DNA of 64,000 bases from Rhizobium mongolense subsp. loessense. GTDB lineage: Bacteria > Pseudomonadota > Alphaproteobacteria > Rhizobiales > Rhizobiaceae. The stretch covers positions 558,001 through 622,000 of the forward strand of contig NZ_FMTM01000001.1 of assembly GCF_900099775.1 (NCBI RefSeq), written 5' to 3'. A program made the position numbers and the translations under genes. The notes under the pieces are model-generated. The model saw nothing but the letters and a program-made list of their open reading frames with translations. It was not told the origin of the DNA and did no database searches. Below are positions 26,941 to 36,009 of the stretch, one piece after another (the stretch's first letter is position 1; each line of letters opens with the position of its first letter).

Positions 26941-28878
26941 TCACCAGCCGCCACCCCCGCCGCCTCCCCCACCACCACCCGAAGAACCGCCGCCACCGGA
27001 AAAACCGGAAGAGGAACTGGAGGGCGGAGGCGAGGGAATGGTCGAGGCGATGGTGGACGCCATCGACGACGAGAAGCCGCCGATGCGGTCGGAGAAGCTG
27101 CCGCTGCTGAAGTTGCCGGAATACCAGGACGGGGCATAGGCCGCAGCCGCACCGGCAGCGGCCACCGCGAGCCAGGTTTCGAAGGTGCGCGTCCAGGGCT
27201 TCTCGACACCTAACGCAACTGCATAGGGCAGCAGCCTCTCAAAATGCTGGGGCGACATTTCCGGCGCACCGGCCATGTTCATCCGGTCTTTCTCGGCAAG
27301 CGTCAGATACTGACGAAGGCCGTCGATGCCATCCATGATCTTCGAGCCAAGCGGCGTCGGCGCACCCATGATGAAGACATAGAGCAGGTTGAGCAGCACG
27401 ATGCCGCCGACGGCAAAGAGCATCGGCGTCTCGTGGAATTCTAAGAGTGTGGAGAAAAGCGCCAGAGCCAGCGATGAAATGATGCTGAAGCCGACAAAAA
27501 CGATGACGGCAATCGCGATCACGGCGGCGATCTTGCCGCCCAGGGACTGGCCTGGACGGAACGACCGTGCAAAGCCGGCCACGAAGATGGCGACGAAGAC
27601 AGAAACGACGATCGGGATGATCATCAGGACGATCGCGTCGGGTTCCAGCGTGCCGAAAACGAAGAGCGCAATAAGTGCGGCAGCGCTGAGCGCGATGCCG
27701 CCAGTCGTATAGCCGATATTGGAATTGTAGTATTTGCCGCGATGTTCCCGCTCGATCGCCGAGCGGAAGTTTTGGCCGACCGATTTCACGCGTTCGCCGT
27801 TTGCCTTGTCGATCGTCAGCGATCCCTTGTTGGCGACGGCGCTCAGGAGGCTGGTTTCGCCGGCTTCCAGCTTCTCCTTACCCACCGGCTTTTCCGTGCG
27901 GCGTACGATGATCGATTGCTTGAGGTCTTCAAGGATGACATAGCCGCGAACCGCCAGGTCCAGCGCCGTTGCCGAAAGCGCCGTCCAACCCCCGCCTGAA
28001 ATGCCCTTGTTGTCGATGTAGTTGACGAGCGCCGGCGAGATGCCTTCGGGAGGATCCCAGCGTGGCACAAGGACGCCACGGGAAGGGTCGCGTCCGACCT
28101 TCAGCCAGGAGCGGGTGTAGTAAAGGAAAACAAGGAGGAGGCCGCCGAAACCGATGAAATAGTCGCGGTTGTCCTTCAGCCACCAGATGTTCTGGTCGGA
28201 TTGGCTCGGCGGATCGATCGCGCCTTTCGGGAGCTTGACGGCAATCGTCAGACCTTCGTTGGCATCGAGCGGCGTGGTCGTCGAGAAGACCGGCCGGGTA
28301 CTGTCGCCTGAAATGCGGGCATTCTTGTCCTTTGCGCCAAGCGCACCGGTGAAGACATTCGTATCGGTTGCGGTGATGCCATCCGGCAGGTTCACGGTCG
28401 CGGTCGCGGCCATGATCGGGAAGATCCAGCCGTTACCGGTCACATTCCAATAGAGTTCGTCGTGATCGGCGAAATATCGGATCTGGCGATTGGTAGTGTA
28501 GGTGAAGGAATATTGATGGCGGCCTGGTGGAAGCATGACGTCTTCCGACCCAGCATAGATGCGGATGCCGCCGGAGATGGATTCCGTCTTCCACGGCTCG
28601 TCATTGCCGTCGCGTTTCACCGATACAACATCGAAGTCGACGCTGCGGCGGCGACCTTCTTCATCGACGAAAGTCAGCGGAAAGTCGCGGAAGATCCCGC
28701 GCCGGATCCGATTGCCCTCGGCATTGACGGTGATGGTCTCCGTCACCGTCATGGCGCCGCTCTTTTCGAGTTTTATATCCGACGCGAAGGAGTTGATGAC
28801 CTCCGCGGCGCTTGCGCCATATGCTGCAAACGCCAGAAACAGAATGAAGCAAAGGCCGAAAAGCCGCCGGATCATCAT
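26941..28878 (-). CDS. DUF2207 domain membrane protein with glycine-rich tail
   Basis: A 645-residue envelope protein. A signal peptide (to about residue 24, ending ASAAEV) is followed by a beta-rich DUF2207 domain with IRRGIFRDFPLTF. Next come a helix near 240-256, a cytoplasmic region, and a cluster of helices at about 390-500. The C-terminus is Ser/Pro-rich and ends in an uninterrupted Gly run before a final Trp. DUF2207 proteins commonly pair with LemA; here lemA lies upstream on the same strand but aroA sits between them. Role unknown; probably envelope homeostasis. GAGAGGT precedes two adjacent ATGs. Confidence 0.82.
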   Translation of the reverse strand: MMIRRLFGLCFILFLAFAAYGASAAEVINSFASDIKLEKSGAMTVTETITVNAEGNRIRRGIFRDFPLTFVDEEGRRRSVDFDVVSVKRDGNDEPWKTESISGGIRIYAGSEDVMLPPGRHQYSFTYTTNRQIRYFADHDELYWNVTGNGWIFPIMAATATVNLPDGITATDTNVFTGALGAKDKNARISGDSTRPVFSTTTPLDANEGLTIAVKLPKGAIDPPSQSDQNIWWLKDNRDYFIGFGGLLLVFLYYTRSWLKVGRDPSRGVLVPRWDPPEGISPALVNYIDNKGISGGGWTALSATALDLAVRGYVILEDLKQSIIVRRTEKPVGKEKLEAGETSLLSAVANKGSLTIDKANGERVKSVGQNFRSAIEREHRGKYYNSNIGYTTGGIALSAAALIALFVFGTLEPDAIVLMIIPIVVSVFVAIFVAGFARSFRPGQSLGGKIAAVIAIAVIVFVGFSIISSLALALFSTLLEFHETPMLFAVGGIVLLNLLYVFIMGAPTPLGSKIMDGIDGLRQYLTLAEKDRMNMAGAPEMSPQHFERLLPYAVALGVEKPWTRTFETWLAVAAAGAAAAYAPSWYSGNFSSGSFSDRIGGFSSSMASTIASTIPSPPPSSSSSGFSGGGGSSGGGGGGGGGGGW

Positions 28879-28917
28879 ACCTCTCCCGCCGGCGGCGCGC
28901 TGCCGCCTCAGATAATG

Positions 28918-30180
28918 TCAGCCCTCGTTCGCATATTTGACGCCCAGTCCTGCCAGTGTCCGCCAATAGGCAGGGAACGTCTTGCCGACGCAGTCCGGAT
29001 CGAGGATCGTGATGCCGTCTATCTTCAGCCCGGCGAGCGCGAAGCTCATGGCGATGCGGTGGTCGGCAAAAGTGTCGATCTCGGCAGGAAGGCGCCTTCC
29101 GGCAAGCGACGGATCAGACTGGACGATGAGATCGTCGCCTTCCTCGCGTGCCAGATCCGGGCGAATCTGCGTCAGGCCGGTCGACAGCGCGCGGATGCGA
29201 TCGCATTCCTTGACACGCAGATTGGCAATGCCGACGAAATGGACGGGCGTTTCGTTGAAGGCGGCAAGGACTGCGAGCGTTGGAACCGCGTCCTGCATCT
29301 GCGAGCCGTCGATTTCAGCCGGCAGGCGCGGGAATTTGGCGATCATCTCATAGGCGCGCGCATCCGGCTGCGTGAAGGCACCGTTCGGCACGCCAAGATC
29401 GATGGAACCGCCGGTCAGGACTTCGGCAGCCCAGAGATAGGTTGCCGCCGACGCATCCGGCTCGATGACGAAATCGGCCGCCGTGTAGCCGGTCGGCTCA
29501 ACGCGCCAGGTGACCGCGCTCGTCTTCTCGACCTTGGCGCCGAAGGCTCGCATCGCGGCGGTCGTGAGATCGATGTAGCCGAGGGCCCCGATGTCCTCGC
29601 CGAGGAGTTCAATATCCACCGGGCGGTCGCCTCCGGCCGCCATCATCAGCATCGCTGACACATACTGGCTAGAGAGACCGCCATCGATCCCGATCCGGCT
29701 CGCCTCGAAGCGGCCTGTGCCCTTCACGGTTACAGGCGGGCAGCCGGTTTCGGCCGTCGCATCTATTCCCAGTGACCGCAACGCATCAACCAGCGGACCG
29801 ATCGGACGCTTGCGCATGTGCTGATCACCGTCGACGACGACAGTGCCATCAACAAGTGCGGCAGCGGCCGTCAGAAAGCGTGTTGCCGTGCCGGCATTGC
29901 CGAGGAAGAGCGGCGCTTTCGGCGGAAGCAGCTTGCCGCTTCCGGTGACGACGAAGCTCGTATCGTCGGGTTCGTCGATGACGACGCCCATGGCGCGCAG
30001 GGCATTCGCCATGTAGCTCGTATCGTCGCTCTTCAGCGCGCCGGTCAGGCGGCTGATCCCCTTGGCGAGGCCAGCCAGGAGCAGTGCGCGGTTGGTGATC
30101 GACTTCGAGCCCGGCGGCACGGCGCGCCCCACGAGCGGAGCCTTAGCCGGGATGATGGTGAGTTTCTTGTCCTTGCTCAT
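28918..30180 (-). CDS. aroA: 3-phosphoshikimate 1-carboxyvinyltransferase (EPSP synthase), non-CP4 type
   Basis: Sixth step of the shikimate pathway. The 420 residues contain PPGSKSITNRALLLAGLA (N-terminal phosphate/PEP site), LFLGNAGTATRFLTAAAALV, RKRPIGPLVDALRSLG, DGGLSSQYVSAMLMMA, RVKECDRIRALSTGL and the closing DHRIAMSFALAGLK. These read like class I (E. coli-like) enzymes and not the CP4-like type usual beside cmk in Rhizobiales. The residue after GTATR is Phe where class I enzymes normally have Pro. A second aroA elsewhere in the genome is therefore likely. It interrupts the lemA-DUF2207 neighbourhood. Confidence 0.88.
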   Translation of the reverse strand: MSKDKKLTIIPAKAPLVGRAVPPGSKSITNRALLLAGLAKGISRLTGALKSDDTSYMANALRAMGVVIDEPDDTSFVVTGSGKLLPPKAPLFLGNAGTATRFLTAAAALVDGTVVVDGDQHMRKRPIGPLVDALRSLGIDATAETGCPPVTVKGTGRFEASRIGIDGGLSSQYVSAMLMMAAGGDRPVDIELLGEDIGALGYIDLTTAAMRAFGAKVEKTSAVTWRVEPTGYTAADFVIEPDASAATYLWAAEVLTGGSIDLGVPNGAFTQPDARAYEMIAKFPRLPAEIDGSQMQDAVPTLAVLAAFNETPVHFVGIANLRVKECDRIRALSTGLTQIRPDLAREEGDDLIVQSDPSLAGRRLPAEIDTFADHRIAMSFALAGLKIDGITILDPDCVGKTFPAYWRTLAGLGVKYANEG

Positions 30181-30272
30181 GACGCTCGTCTATTCCGTCC
30201 ATTGCGCTAGCCGCCCTGCGGCCTTGACCGGCCCTGCTCATAGCAGCTTTTGCGCAAAGGCAAACGCCCATA

Positions 30273-30824
30273 TCAGAATTTGACGGCCGGAACGGCGCGG
30301 TCGGCCTCGTTGGTGATCTCGAAATATTCCCGCTTCTGGAAGCCGAACTGCCCGGCGACCAGGTTGGAGGGGAAGCTTTCAACCTTGACGTTAAGATCAC
30401 GGGCAGCGCCGTTATAATACCGGCGGGCCATCTGGATTTCGCTTTCCATGGTCTCGAGCGAGGCCTGAAGCTCGGAGAAGTTCTCGTTCGCCTTCAGGTC
30501 CGGATAGGCTTCGGCTAGCGCCAGGACACGGCCGAGCGCCTGGCCGAGAAGGCCTTCGGCCTGCGCCCTGCCCGCTACATCGCCAGAAGGCACCGCCTGC
30601 GCCTTGTTGCGCAGCTCAACGACCTCTTCCAGCGTGCTCTTTTCGTGGGTAGCGTAACCCTTGACGGTCTCGATGAGGTTTGGGATCAGATCGGCGCGGC
30701 GCTTCAGCTGCACGTCGATGCCGGACCAGGCCTCTTCGGCCATCTGCCGGGCGCGGACGAGACCGTTATAGATAAAGACAAGATAAAGAGCGATCAGAAC
30801 GATCACACCGAGAACGATATACAT
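30273..30824 (-). CDS. lemA: LemA family protein
   Basis: A 183-residue protein with an N-terminal membrane helix (IVLGVIVLIALYLVFIY) and a long helical cytoplasmic or periplasmic domain. The family signatures are NGLVRARQMAEEAWSGIDVQLKRRADLIPNL, AYPDLKANENF and YNGAARDLNVKVESFP (each shortened here). GGGGGA precedes ATG 30824. LemA proteins are usually next to a DUF2207 or TPM protein; here the partner follows aroA downstream. Molecular function is not settled. Confidence 0.88.
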   Translation of the reverse strand: MYIVLGVIVLIALYLVFIYNGLVRARQMAEEAWSGIDVQLKRRADLIPNLIETVKGYATHEKSTLEEVVELRNKAQAVPSGDVAGRAQAEGLLGQALGRVLALAEAYPDLKANENFSELQASLETMESEIQMARRYYNGAARDLNVKVESFPSNLVAGQFGFQKREYFEITNEADRAVPAVKF

Positions 30825-31025
30825 CGCGAATCCCCCGCAACGACGCAAAATTTGGACGGAGACTATGCGGCTTCCGTTGGATTGTCATCCCGCATTTCCG
30901 GGCTGAGGTTTACATCAGCGACTAGCGAAATCTCACGATACCGCACACATATATCCGGTTGTATCTTCCTTATTGTGCCGGCTTGTTACGGTGCACTTGC
31001 AACTCATGACGAGGAATAATCGACA

Positions 31026-31142
31026 ATGAGCGCAGCAATCTTCCTATTGAGCCTGTCGGCGATCACATCCCTTGTCGTCTTCCGAAAGACCCCACGGCCG
31101 GCACCCCGGCGCGTCGTCTTACGGTCCGACCACCGCCGCTAA
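31026..31142 (+). CDS. 38-residue basic membrane peptide, hypothetical
   Basis: A hand-translated ORF: one hydrophobic segment (AAIFLLSLSAITSLVVF) followed by a strongly basic tail (RKTPRPAPRRVVLRSDHRR). GAGGAA stands nine bases before the ATG. It lies in the divergent gap between lemA and glyQ and ends 10 bp before the glyQ stop on the other strand. Its layout fits a real small membrane protein, but length alone cannot rule out chance. Confidence 0.4.
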   Translation: MSAAIFLLSLSAITSLVVFRKTPRPAPRRVVLRSDHRR

Positions 31143-31151
31143 GCGGCATTC

Positions 31152-32111
31152 TCAGGCGGCGGCCCTGGCGATGTTAATGCCGCCGGCATCCGTCAACAGG
31201 AAGGCTTCACCGCAAGCCTTGGCGAGCGTGCGCACCCGCAGGATATAGCTCTGACGCTCGGTGACCGAGATCACTCCGCGTGCATCCAAGAGGTTGAACA
31301 CGTGGCTTGCCTTGATGCACTGGTCATAGGCCGGAAATACGCACTTGTGCAGCAGCTGATTGGCATTGTCGCTCGGCGCACCGGCGGCGAGAAGCGCCTG
31401 GCACTCCTTCTCCGCATCGATGAAATGGCGATGCAGCATCTCGGTATTGGCGAATTCGAAGTTGTGGCGTGAGTATTCCTGTTCGGCCTGCAGGAAGACT
31501 TCGCCGTAGCTAATCTTTTCGTCGCCTTCGCGGCCGTTGAAGTTCAGGTCGTAGACGTTGTCGACGCCCTGCACATACATCGCCAGACGCTCGAGGCCAT
31601 AGGTCAGTTCGCCAGCAACCGGCGCGCATTCGATGCCGCAGACCTGCTGGAAGTACGTGAACTGGGAGACTTCCATGCCGTCGCACCAACACTCCCAGCC
31701 CAACCCCCAGGCGCCGAGCGTCGGGCTTTCCCAGTCGTCTTCGACGAACCGGATGTCGTGCAGCAGCGGATCGAGGCCGATCGCCGCCAGCGAGCCGAGG
31801 TAAAGCTCCTGCAGGTTCGGCGGGTTCGGTTTCAAGATGACCTGGTACTGGTAATAATGCTGCAGACGGTTGGGGTTTTCACCGTAGCGGCCGTCCGACG
31901 GACGGCGCGACGGCTGGACATAGGCAGCCTTCCACGGCTTCGGGCCGAGCGCGCGCAGCGTGGTTGCCGGATGAAACGTACCGGCGCCGACCTCCATGTC
32001 ATAGGGCTGCAGAACCGCACAACCCTTGTCCGCCCAGTAGTTATGAAGCGTCAGGATGAGCGCCTGGAACGAGCGCTTCGGGTTCATATGGTCGGGGATC
32101 GATGCAGACAT
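31152..32111 (-). CDS. glyQ: glycine-tRNA ligase alpha subunit
   Basis: Catalytic alpha chain of glycyl-tRNA synthetase. The 319 residues include [52 protein letters not shown] and [12 protein letters not shown], standard for the family. The start MSASIPDH at 32111 is chosen over an ATG eight codons in because of a GGTGG site; the frame opens further upstream without signals. Its partner glyS is at 19660-21972 on the opposite strand, with purD, aroA and lemA between. Confidence 0.94.
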   Translation of the reverse strand: MSASIPDHMNPKRSFQALILTLHNYWADKGCAVLQPYDMEVGAGTFHPATTLRALGPKPWKAAYVQPSRRPSDGRYGENPNRLQHYYQYQVILKPNPPNLQELYLGSLAAIGLDPLLHDIRFVEDDWESPTLGAWGLGWECWCDGMEVSQFTYFQQVCGIECAPVAGELTYGLERLAMYVQGVDNVYDLNFNGREGDEKISYGEVFLQAEQEYSRHNFEFANTEMLHRHFIDAEKECQALLAAGAPSDNANQLLHKCVFPAYDQCIKASHVFNLLDARGVISVTERQSYILRVRTLAKACGEAFLLTDAGGINIARAAA

Positions 32112-32518
32112 GGAGACAAGCCACCGGTTGCGTATTTTTGCCGGACAGGTGCCATGGGAGAGGACAAGGGTCAATACATAAGTATGATCGGACCATGTTT
32201 TGGAAGGAGTTCCGTCACGAACGTCGAGACAACGGCCACCTGTCTGATGTGCTCGTCGAGATCGGGCGTTTTCCAAGCGCATCCGATGTCATTGGCAGGG
32301 GTATCGCCCGGATGCGGCTTGAGGAGGAGGTCAATGACCGATGCTTAATATCACCGTTTTAGTTTCAAACTATCGGAACTGTGGAGAGCGCAGGCGAAAA
32401 TCGATGAAATCGTAGCCTTCACAGAGAAGTTGAGGGACTTCCCCATACCGAACCATAAGAAACGACATTCACCCCGGGCTCCGGGCAATTCCGGCTTCAG
32501 ATAAAGCGGTTCTTTGCT
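32112..32518. other. intergenic region upstream of glyQ
   Basis: 407 bp between the glyQ start and the 45-residue ORF. It should hold the glyQ promoter. A 55-codon plus-strand frame (32195-32362, starting [19 protein letters not shown]) is open but has no ribosome site and no recognised product. No other gene or strong hairpin is visible. Confidence 0.35.
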
Positions 32519-32656
32519 TCACTGTCGAGCGGAGTTAAGCACGCCACCCTTGCGAGAACTCGCCTCGTTGCGATCGAACTTGTAGTCGGCCGGCAATTGC
32601 AGCCGGACAGCGGGTATTCGTTCGAGAGCCTGCCCGCGTTGTTCAGCGGTCACCAT
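32519..32656 (-). CDS. 45-residue ORF, antitoxin-like remnant or small protein
   Basis: Its ATG overlaps the stop of the upstream small membrane protein gene in a TGATG junction, which favours coupled translation. The peptide contains AVRLQLPADYKFDRNEASS, weakly reminiscent of the AVRLPxDYRF core of VapB/MazE-type AbrB-fold antitoxins, but it lacks the rest of the fold and no toxin gene is adjacent. It could be a fragment of a decayed antitoxin or an unrelated small protein. Confidence 0.35.
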   Translation of the reverse strand: MVTAEQRGQALERIPAVRLQLPADYKFDRNEASSRKGGVLNSARQ

Positions 32657-32847
32657 CATTCATCCTCCCGCTTGACGCGGTATTCGCCGGTCACCGGATC
32701 CTTGACAAGCGTGCCGACGGCGCCGGTCTGACGCTCCTTCTCGGCACGGCGGGATTTTTCCTGCAGGCGCTTGGCATCGGAGATGAAGCGGCGGTAGAGC
32801 CACCAGGCAGCGCCGACCAGGATTATGATTGTTATAAGCTGCGCCAT
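32656..32847 (-). CDS. small single-span membrane protein
   Basis: A 63-residue protein: N-terminal helix LITIIILVGAAWWLYRRFI, then a highly charged cytoplasmic tail with coiled-coil tendency (AKRLQEKSRRAEKERQ) and VKDPVTGEYRVKRED at the end. AAGGGAG precedes the ATG at 32847. It starts 19 bp after the stop of sohB on the same strand and is probably cotranscribed with it. Similar small proteins accompany sohB or glyQ in rhizobia; function unknown. Confidence 0.7.
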   Translation of the reverse strand: MAQLITIIILVGAAWWLYRRFISDAKRLQEKSRRAEKERQTGAVGTLVKDPVTGEYRVKREDE

Positions 32848-32866
32848 CTCCCTTTTTCTTCTCCTC

Positions 32867-33727
32867 TCACAGTCCGTAGCGGCTCCACAATGCCTTTTCT
32901 TCCGCCGCTTCGACAAGTCCCGTCGCGAGACCTGATGCCAAGCCATCAATCGAGACGGGCGAGACACCCGGTATCCGCCGGCCGAAGAGGCTGCGGGCGG
33001 CGGTGACGAGCTGCAGTCTGGTCTTCGGGCCGTAGCGCCTCTTCAGTTCCTGGCGCATGTCGCCGAGGCTGTCGACGAGGCCGAGTTCGAGCCCGCGCGT
33101 GCCGCTCCAGAATAGGCCAGAAAAGACGGTTTCGTCATCCTTCAGTCTGCCGGCGCGGCGTTCGCGCACCATGGTGATGAAGACCTCGTGAATCTCGAGC
33201 TGAAGGGTCTTCAGATATTCGATGTCCTTCTCCTTTTCAGGCTGGAAAGGATCGAGGATGACCTTATTTTCGCCGGCCGTATAGACGCGGCGCTCGACGC
33301 CGATCTTCTTCAGGAGTTCGGGGAAACCGAAGCCGCCGGAAACGACGCCGATCGAACCGACGATAGAGGTCGGGTCGGCAATGATTTCATCGCCGGCAAG
33401 CGCGATCATGTAGCCGCCGGAGGCCGCCACATCCTCGACGAAGACCAGCACTTTCTTCTGCTTCTCACGGGCAAGCTCCCGGATGCGCGTGAAGATGAGC
33501 CGCGACTGAACGGGCGAACCGCCCGGCGAATTGACTGCAATGGCAACGGCGGGAGCTTCCTTGTCAGAGAAGGCCTTTTCCAAGACCGGTGCGACATTGG
33601 CGAGATTGAGTATCGGGCGGAACTGGCCGCCGCCGCTCATGATTGCGCCCTGAAGCCTGACGACCGGGATGATCACCCCTTCCTTGCGGAAACGCTTCGG
33701 TACCAGTTTTCTCAAAAATCCGGCCAT
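32867..33727 (-). CDS. sohB: S49 family signal peptide peptidase-like serine protease
   Basis: A 286-residue S49 peptidase of the SohB/SppA short form. The oxyanion-loop motif NSPGGSPVQS is at about residue 65, and the nucleophile serine lies in VEDVAASGGYMIALAGD. DPTSIVGSIGVVSGGFGF follows and aligns with the region before the general-base lysine. There is no clear N-terminal membrane anchor, unlike long SppA. Family members degrade cleaved signal peptides or act in envelope quality control. AAGGA precedes ATG 33727; the frame extends 20 codons upstream without support. Confidence 0.88.
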   Translation of the reverse strand: MAGFLRKLVPKRFRKEGVIIPVVRLQGAIMSGGGQFRPILNLANVAPVLEKAFSDKEAPAVAIAVNSPGGSPVQSRLIFTRIRELAREKQKKVLVFVEDVAASGGYMIALAGDEIIADPTSIVGSIGVVSGGFGFPELLKKIGVERRVYTAGENKVILDPFQPEKEKDIEYLKTLQLEIHEVFITMVRERRAGRLKDDETVFSGLFWSGTRGLELGLVDSLGDMRQELKRRYGPKTRLQLVTAARSLFGRRIPGVSPVSIDGLASGLATGLVEAAEEKALWSRYGL

Positions 33728-33826
33728 TTCAAATCCTTCTCGCTCTCGGCATCGCAATCCATGTATGCAATGGAGCAGCAAACGCAATGGGCCACCTTCC
33801 CAACATGCATCCGATTTTTCATTTGC

Positions 33827-33847
33827 GAATGACTTGCATTATCATTC
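33827..33847. promoter_or_regulatory. Fur/Mur-like palindrome and promoter of mntH
   Basis: GAATGA-N9-TCATTC is a perfect 6-bp inverted repeat inside TTGCGAATGACTTGCATTATC. It covers TTGCAT, a possible -35 box, with ATAGTG 17 bp downstream as a possible -10. Rhizobial manganese uptake genes are repressed by the Fur-family protein Mur at related palindromes, so this is a good candidate Mur or Fur site 46 bp before the mntH start. Confidence 0.55.
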
Positions 33848-33892
33848 TAATCGGGCATAGTGCGCGGCATTGGTCGAAAAAGCGGTAATCAT

Positions 33893-35233
33893 ATGGATGT
33901 TTTGAATCGTACTCCAAAGGGTGGCTGGCGACACGACCGCGAAGAAGCCTCGCTTTCAGACGTTTATCGCACGATCGGCACAGGCCGCCCGGGATCGAAA
34001 CTTCGGCGGATTGCCGCCTTTGCCGGCCCTGGCTACATGGTCGCGGTCGGCTATATGGACCCCGGAAACTGGGCGACCTCGCTCGCCGGCGGCTCGAAAT
34101 TCGGCTACGCGCTGCTGACTGTGGCACTGCTTTCGAACCTCATGGCGATCGTGCTGCAATCGCTTTGTGCCCGGCTTGCGATTGCTTCTGGCCGCGATCT
34201 GGCGCAGGCCTGCCGGGACGCCTTCCCGAAATTCGTTTCCGTACCGCTCTGGGCCTTTGCGGAAATCGCAATCATCGCGACGGACATTGCCGAGGTGATC
34301 GGCACGGCAATCGGCCTCAACCTCATCTTCGGCGTTCCGCTGGAACTCGGCGTGCTGATTACGGCGCTCGACGTTTTCCTTATCCTCTATCTGCAAAAGC
34401 TCGGCTTCCGCTGGATCGAAGCATTCATCATCACGCTGCTCGGCGTCATTGCGCTGTGCTTCGGCGTACAGATCTTCCTCGCCGACCCGCAATGGGGTGC
34501 CGTCATCACGGGCTTCTTTCCGACGACGGAAATCGTCAGCAACCCGGAAATGCTCTATCTGGCGCTCGGCATTCTCGGCGCGACCGTCATGCCACATAAT
34601 CTTTATCTGCATTCCGGCATCGTGCAGACCCGCGCCTACGGCCACACAGTGCCGGAAAAACGGGAAGCGCTGACCTATGCGACGATCGACTCGACCTTTG
34701 CGCTCTGCTTTGCGCTGCTGATCAACGCCTCGATCCTAATCCTGGCCGCAGCCGCATTCAACGCCCACGGCCGGACGGACATCGTCGAACTCGGGGAGGC
34801 GCACTCGCTGCTGTCACCGCTGCTTGGGCTTGCAATCGCACCCACGCTTTTCGGCATCGCCCTGCTCTGTTGCGGCCTGAATTCGACCGTGACGGCGACG
34901 CTTGCGGGCCAGATCGTCATGGAAGGCTTCCTGAAGATCAAGCTCCAGCCATGGGTGCGCCGTCTGATTACCCGCGCCATCGCAATCGTGCCGGCAGCGA
35001 TCGTGACGATCTGGTACGGCAACCAGGGCACGGCGCAATTGCTGATCCTGACGCAGGTCGTGCTCAGCCTGCAGCTTTCCTTCGCCGTCTTCCCGCTGGT
35101 GATGTTCACCGCCAGCAAGGCGAAGATGGGCGAGCTCGTCGCGCCGCGCTGGCTGAGCACTATTGCCTATGTGATCGCAGTGGTGATCGCCGGATTGAAC
35201 ATCAAGCTGCTTATCGACTTCGTGACCGGCTAA
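33893..35233 (+). CDS. mntH: Nramp-family manganese/iron transporter
   Basis: Proton-coupled importer of Mn2+ and other divalent metals in the inner membrane. The 446 residues show eleven or so helices. The metal-binding motif DPGN lies in [15 protein letters not shown] (helix 1), and [15 protein letters not shown] (helix 6) carries the conserved MPHN. Both are intact, so a functional transporter is expected. The start MDVLNR is taken as the only one after the palindrome. The 3' end overlaps the convergent methyltransferase gene by 23 bp. Confidence 0.95.
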   Translation: MDVLNRTPKGGWRHDREEASLSDVYRTIGTGRPGSKLRRIAAFAGPGYMVAVGYMDPGNWATSLAGGSKFGYALLTVALLSNLMAIVLQSLCARLAIASGRDLAQACRDAFPKFVSVPLWAFAEIAIIATDIAEVIGTAIGLNLIFGVPLELGVLITALDVFLILYLQKLGFRWIEAFIITLLGVIALCFGVQIFLADPQWGAVITGFFPTTEIVSNPEMLYLALGILGATVMPHNLYLHSGIVQTRAYGHTVPEKREALTYATIDSTFALCFALLINASILILAAAAFNAHGRTDIVELGEAHSLLSPLLGLAIAPTLFGIALLCCGLNSTVTATLAGQIVMEGFLKIKLQPWVRRLITRAIAIVPAAIVTIWYGNQGTAQLLILTQVVLSLQLSFAVFPLVMFTASKAKMGELVAPRWLSTIAYVIAVVIAGLNIKLLIDFVTG

Positions 35234-36002
35234 GCCTTGCATAGGCCGCGCGGCCATTGTTCAGATCGTCGACGAAGGGGGAGAATTTATGCGTTCCTTC
35301 TTCGTGCATGATAAGGGGTGCGCGCAATGAAAGCCGCGCCCGCGACCCCTTGATCGCCGTCACCAGGATGCGCACGGCATTCTCACCTTTGCGCGGATGG
35401 ATGGCGGTAATCTCGATGCCGCCGAAGCGCCTGCCGCAGCCGGTGATGATGTCGGCGATCGATTCCGGCCGCGCAATCAGCGACAATTGCCCGCCGGGGA
35501 TCATGATCGCGCCGGCGGTACGAATCCACCTTTCGAAAAGACCATCCGTCATCGCATGCGCTTCAGCCTTCAGCGCATCCGGCGTTCGCCGGTCAGCCGC
35601 GTCGTTGAAAGGCGGGTTCATGATGACATGATGGAAGACCTCGTCGGCAAGGCCCGCGTCGTTGCGCGCCTTTGCCGTGAGCGTCACATCCGCCTCGACG
35701 ACCGAAACGCGACCTGCCACATGGGCGTTTTCCGGCAAGGCAATGCTTCGGCGGGCATAATCGGCCATTTCCGAAGAGCGTTCGAAAAGCACGGCCTGCG
35801 CCTTCTGCAGCCGGCAGGCCACGGCCAGTCCGGCAGCACCGGCGCCGGCGCCAAGATCGGCAACCTTGATTGCACGGTCATCGGCAACGAGCGCTGCGAG
35901 CAGCATGGCATCCATGCCCGAACGGTGCCCCCTGCCCTTCGGCTGGACGATGTAAAAGCCGCCGCGATGGAAGGCATCGATCGTGTCGGAAGCGCCGTTC
36001 AT
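35211..36002 (-). CDS. tRNA1(Val) (adenine-N6)-methyltransferase-like protein
   Basis: A 263-residue SAM-dependent methyltransferase of the TrmN6/small methyltransferase type. It has [16 protein letters not shown] (SAM loop, about residues 48-63) and the catalytic VIMNPPFND motif at about 125, typical of adenine- or cytosine-amino methylases. The N-terminus [22 protein letters not shown] is the usual substrate-shaping segment. ATG 36002 is 7 bp after the stop of the DUF2007 gene, forming a two-gene unit. The stop lies 23 bp inside the convergent mntH. Confidence 0.82.
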   Translation of the reverse strand: MNGASDTIDAFHRGGFYIVQPKGRGHRSGMDAMLLAALVADDRAIKVADLGAGAGAAGLAVACRLQKAQAVLFERSSEMADYARRSIALPENAHVAGRVSVVEADVTLTAKARNDAGLADEVFHHVIMNPPFNDAADRRTPDALKAEAHAMTDGLFERWIRTAGAIMIPGGQLSLIARPESIADIITGCGRRFGGIEITAIHPRKGENAVRILVTAIKGSRARLSLRAPLIMHEEGTHKFSPFVDDLNNGRAAYARLSRSRSR

Positions 36003-36009
36003 GGCCACA

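Noticed and set aside
32195..32362. 55-codon plus-strand ORF upstream of glyQ
   Set aside because: No ribosome site and no recognisable product; mentioned only in the intergenic entry.
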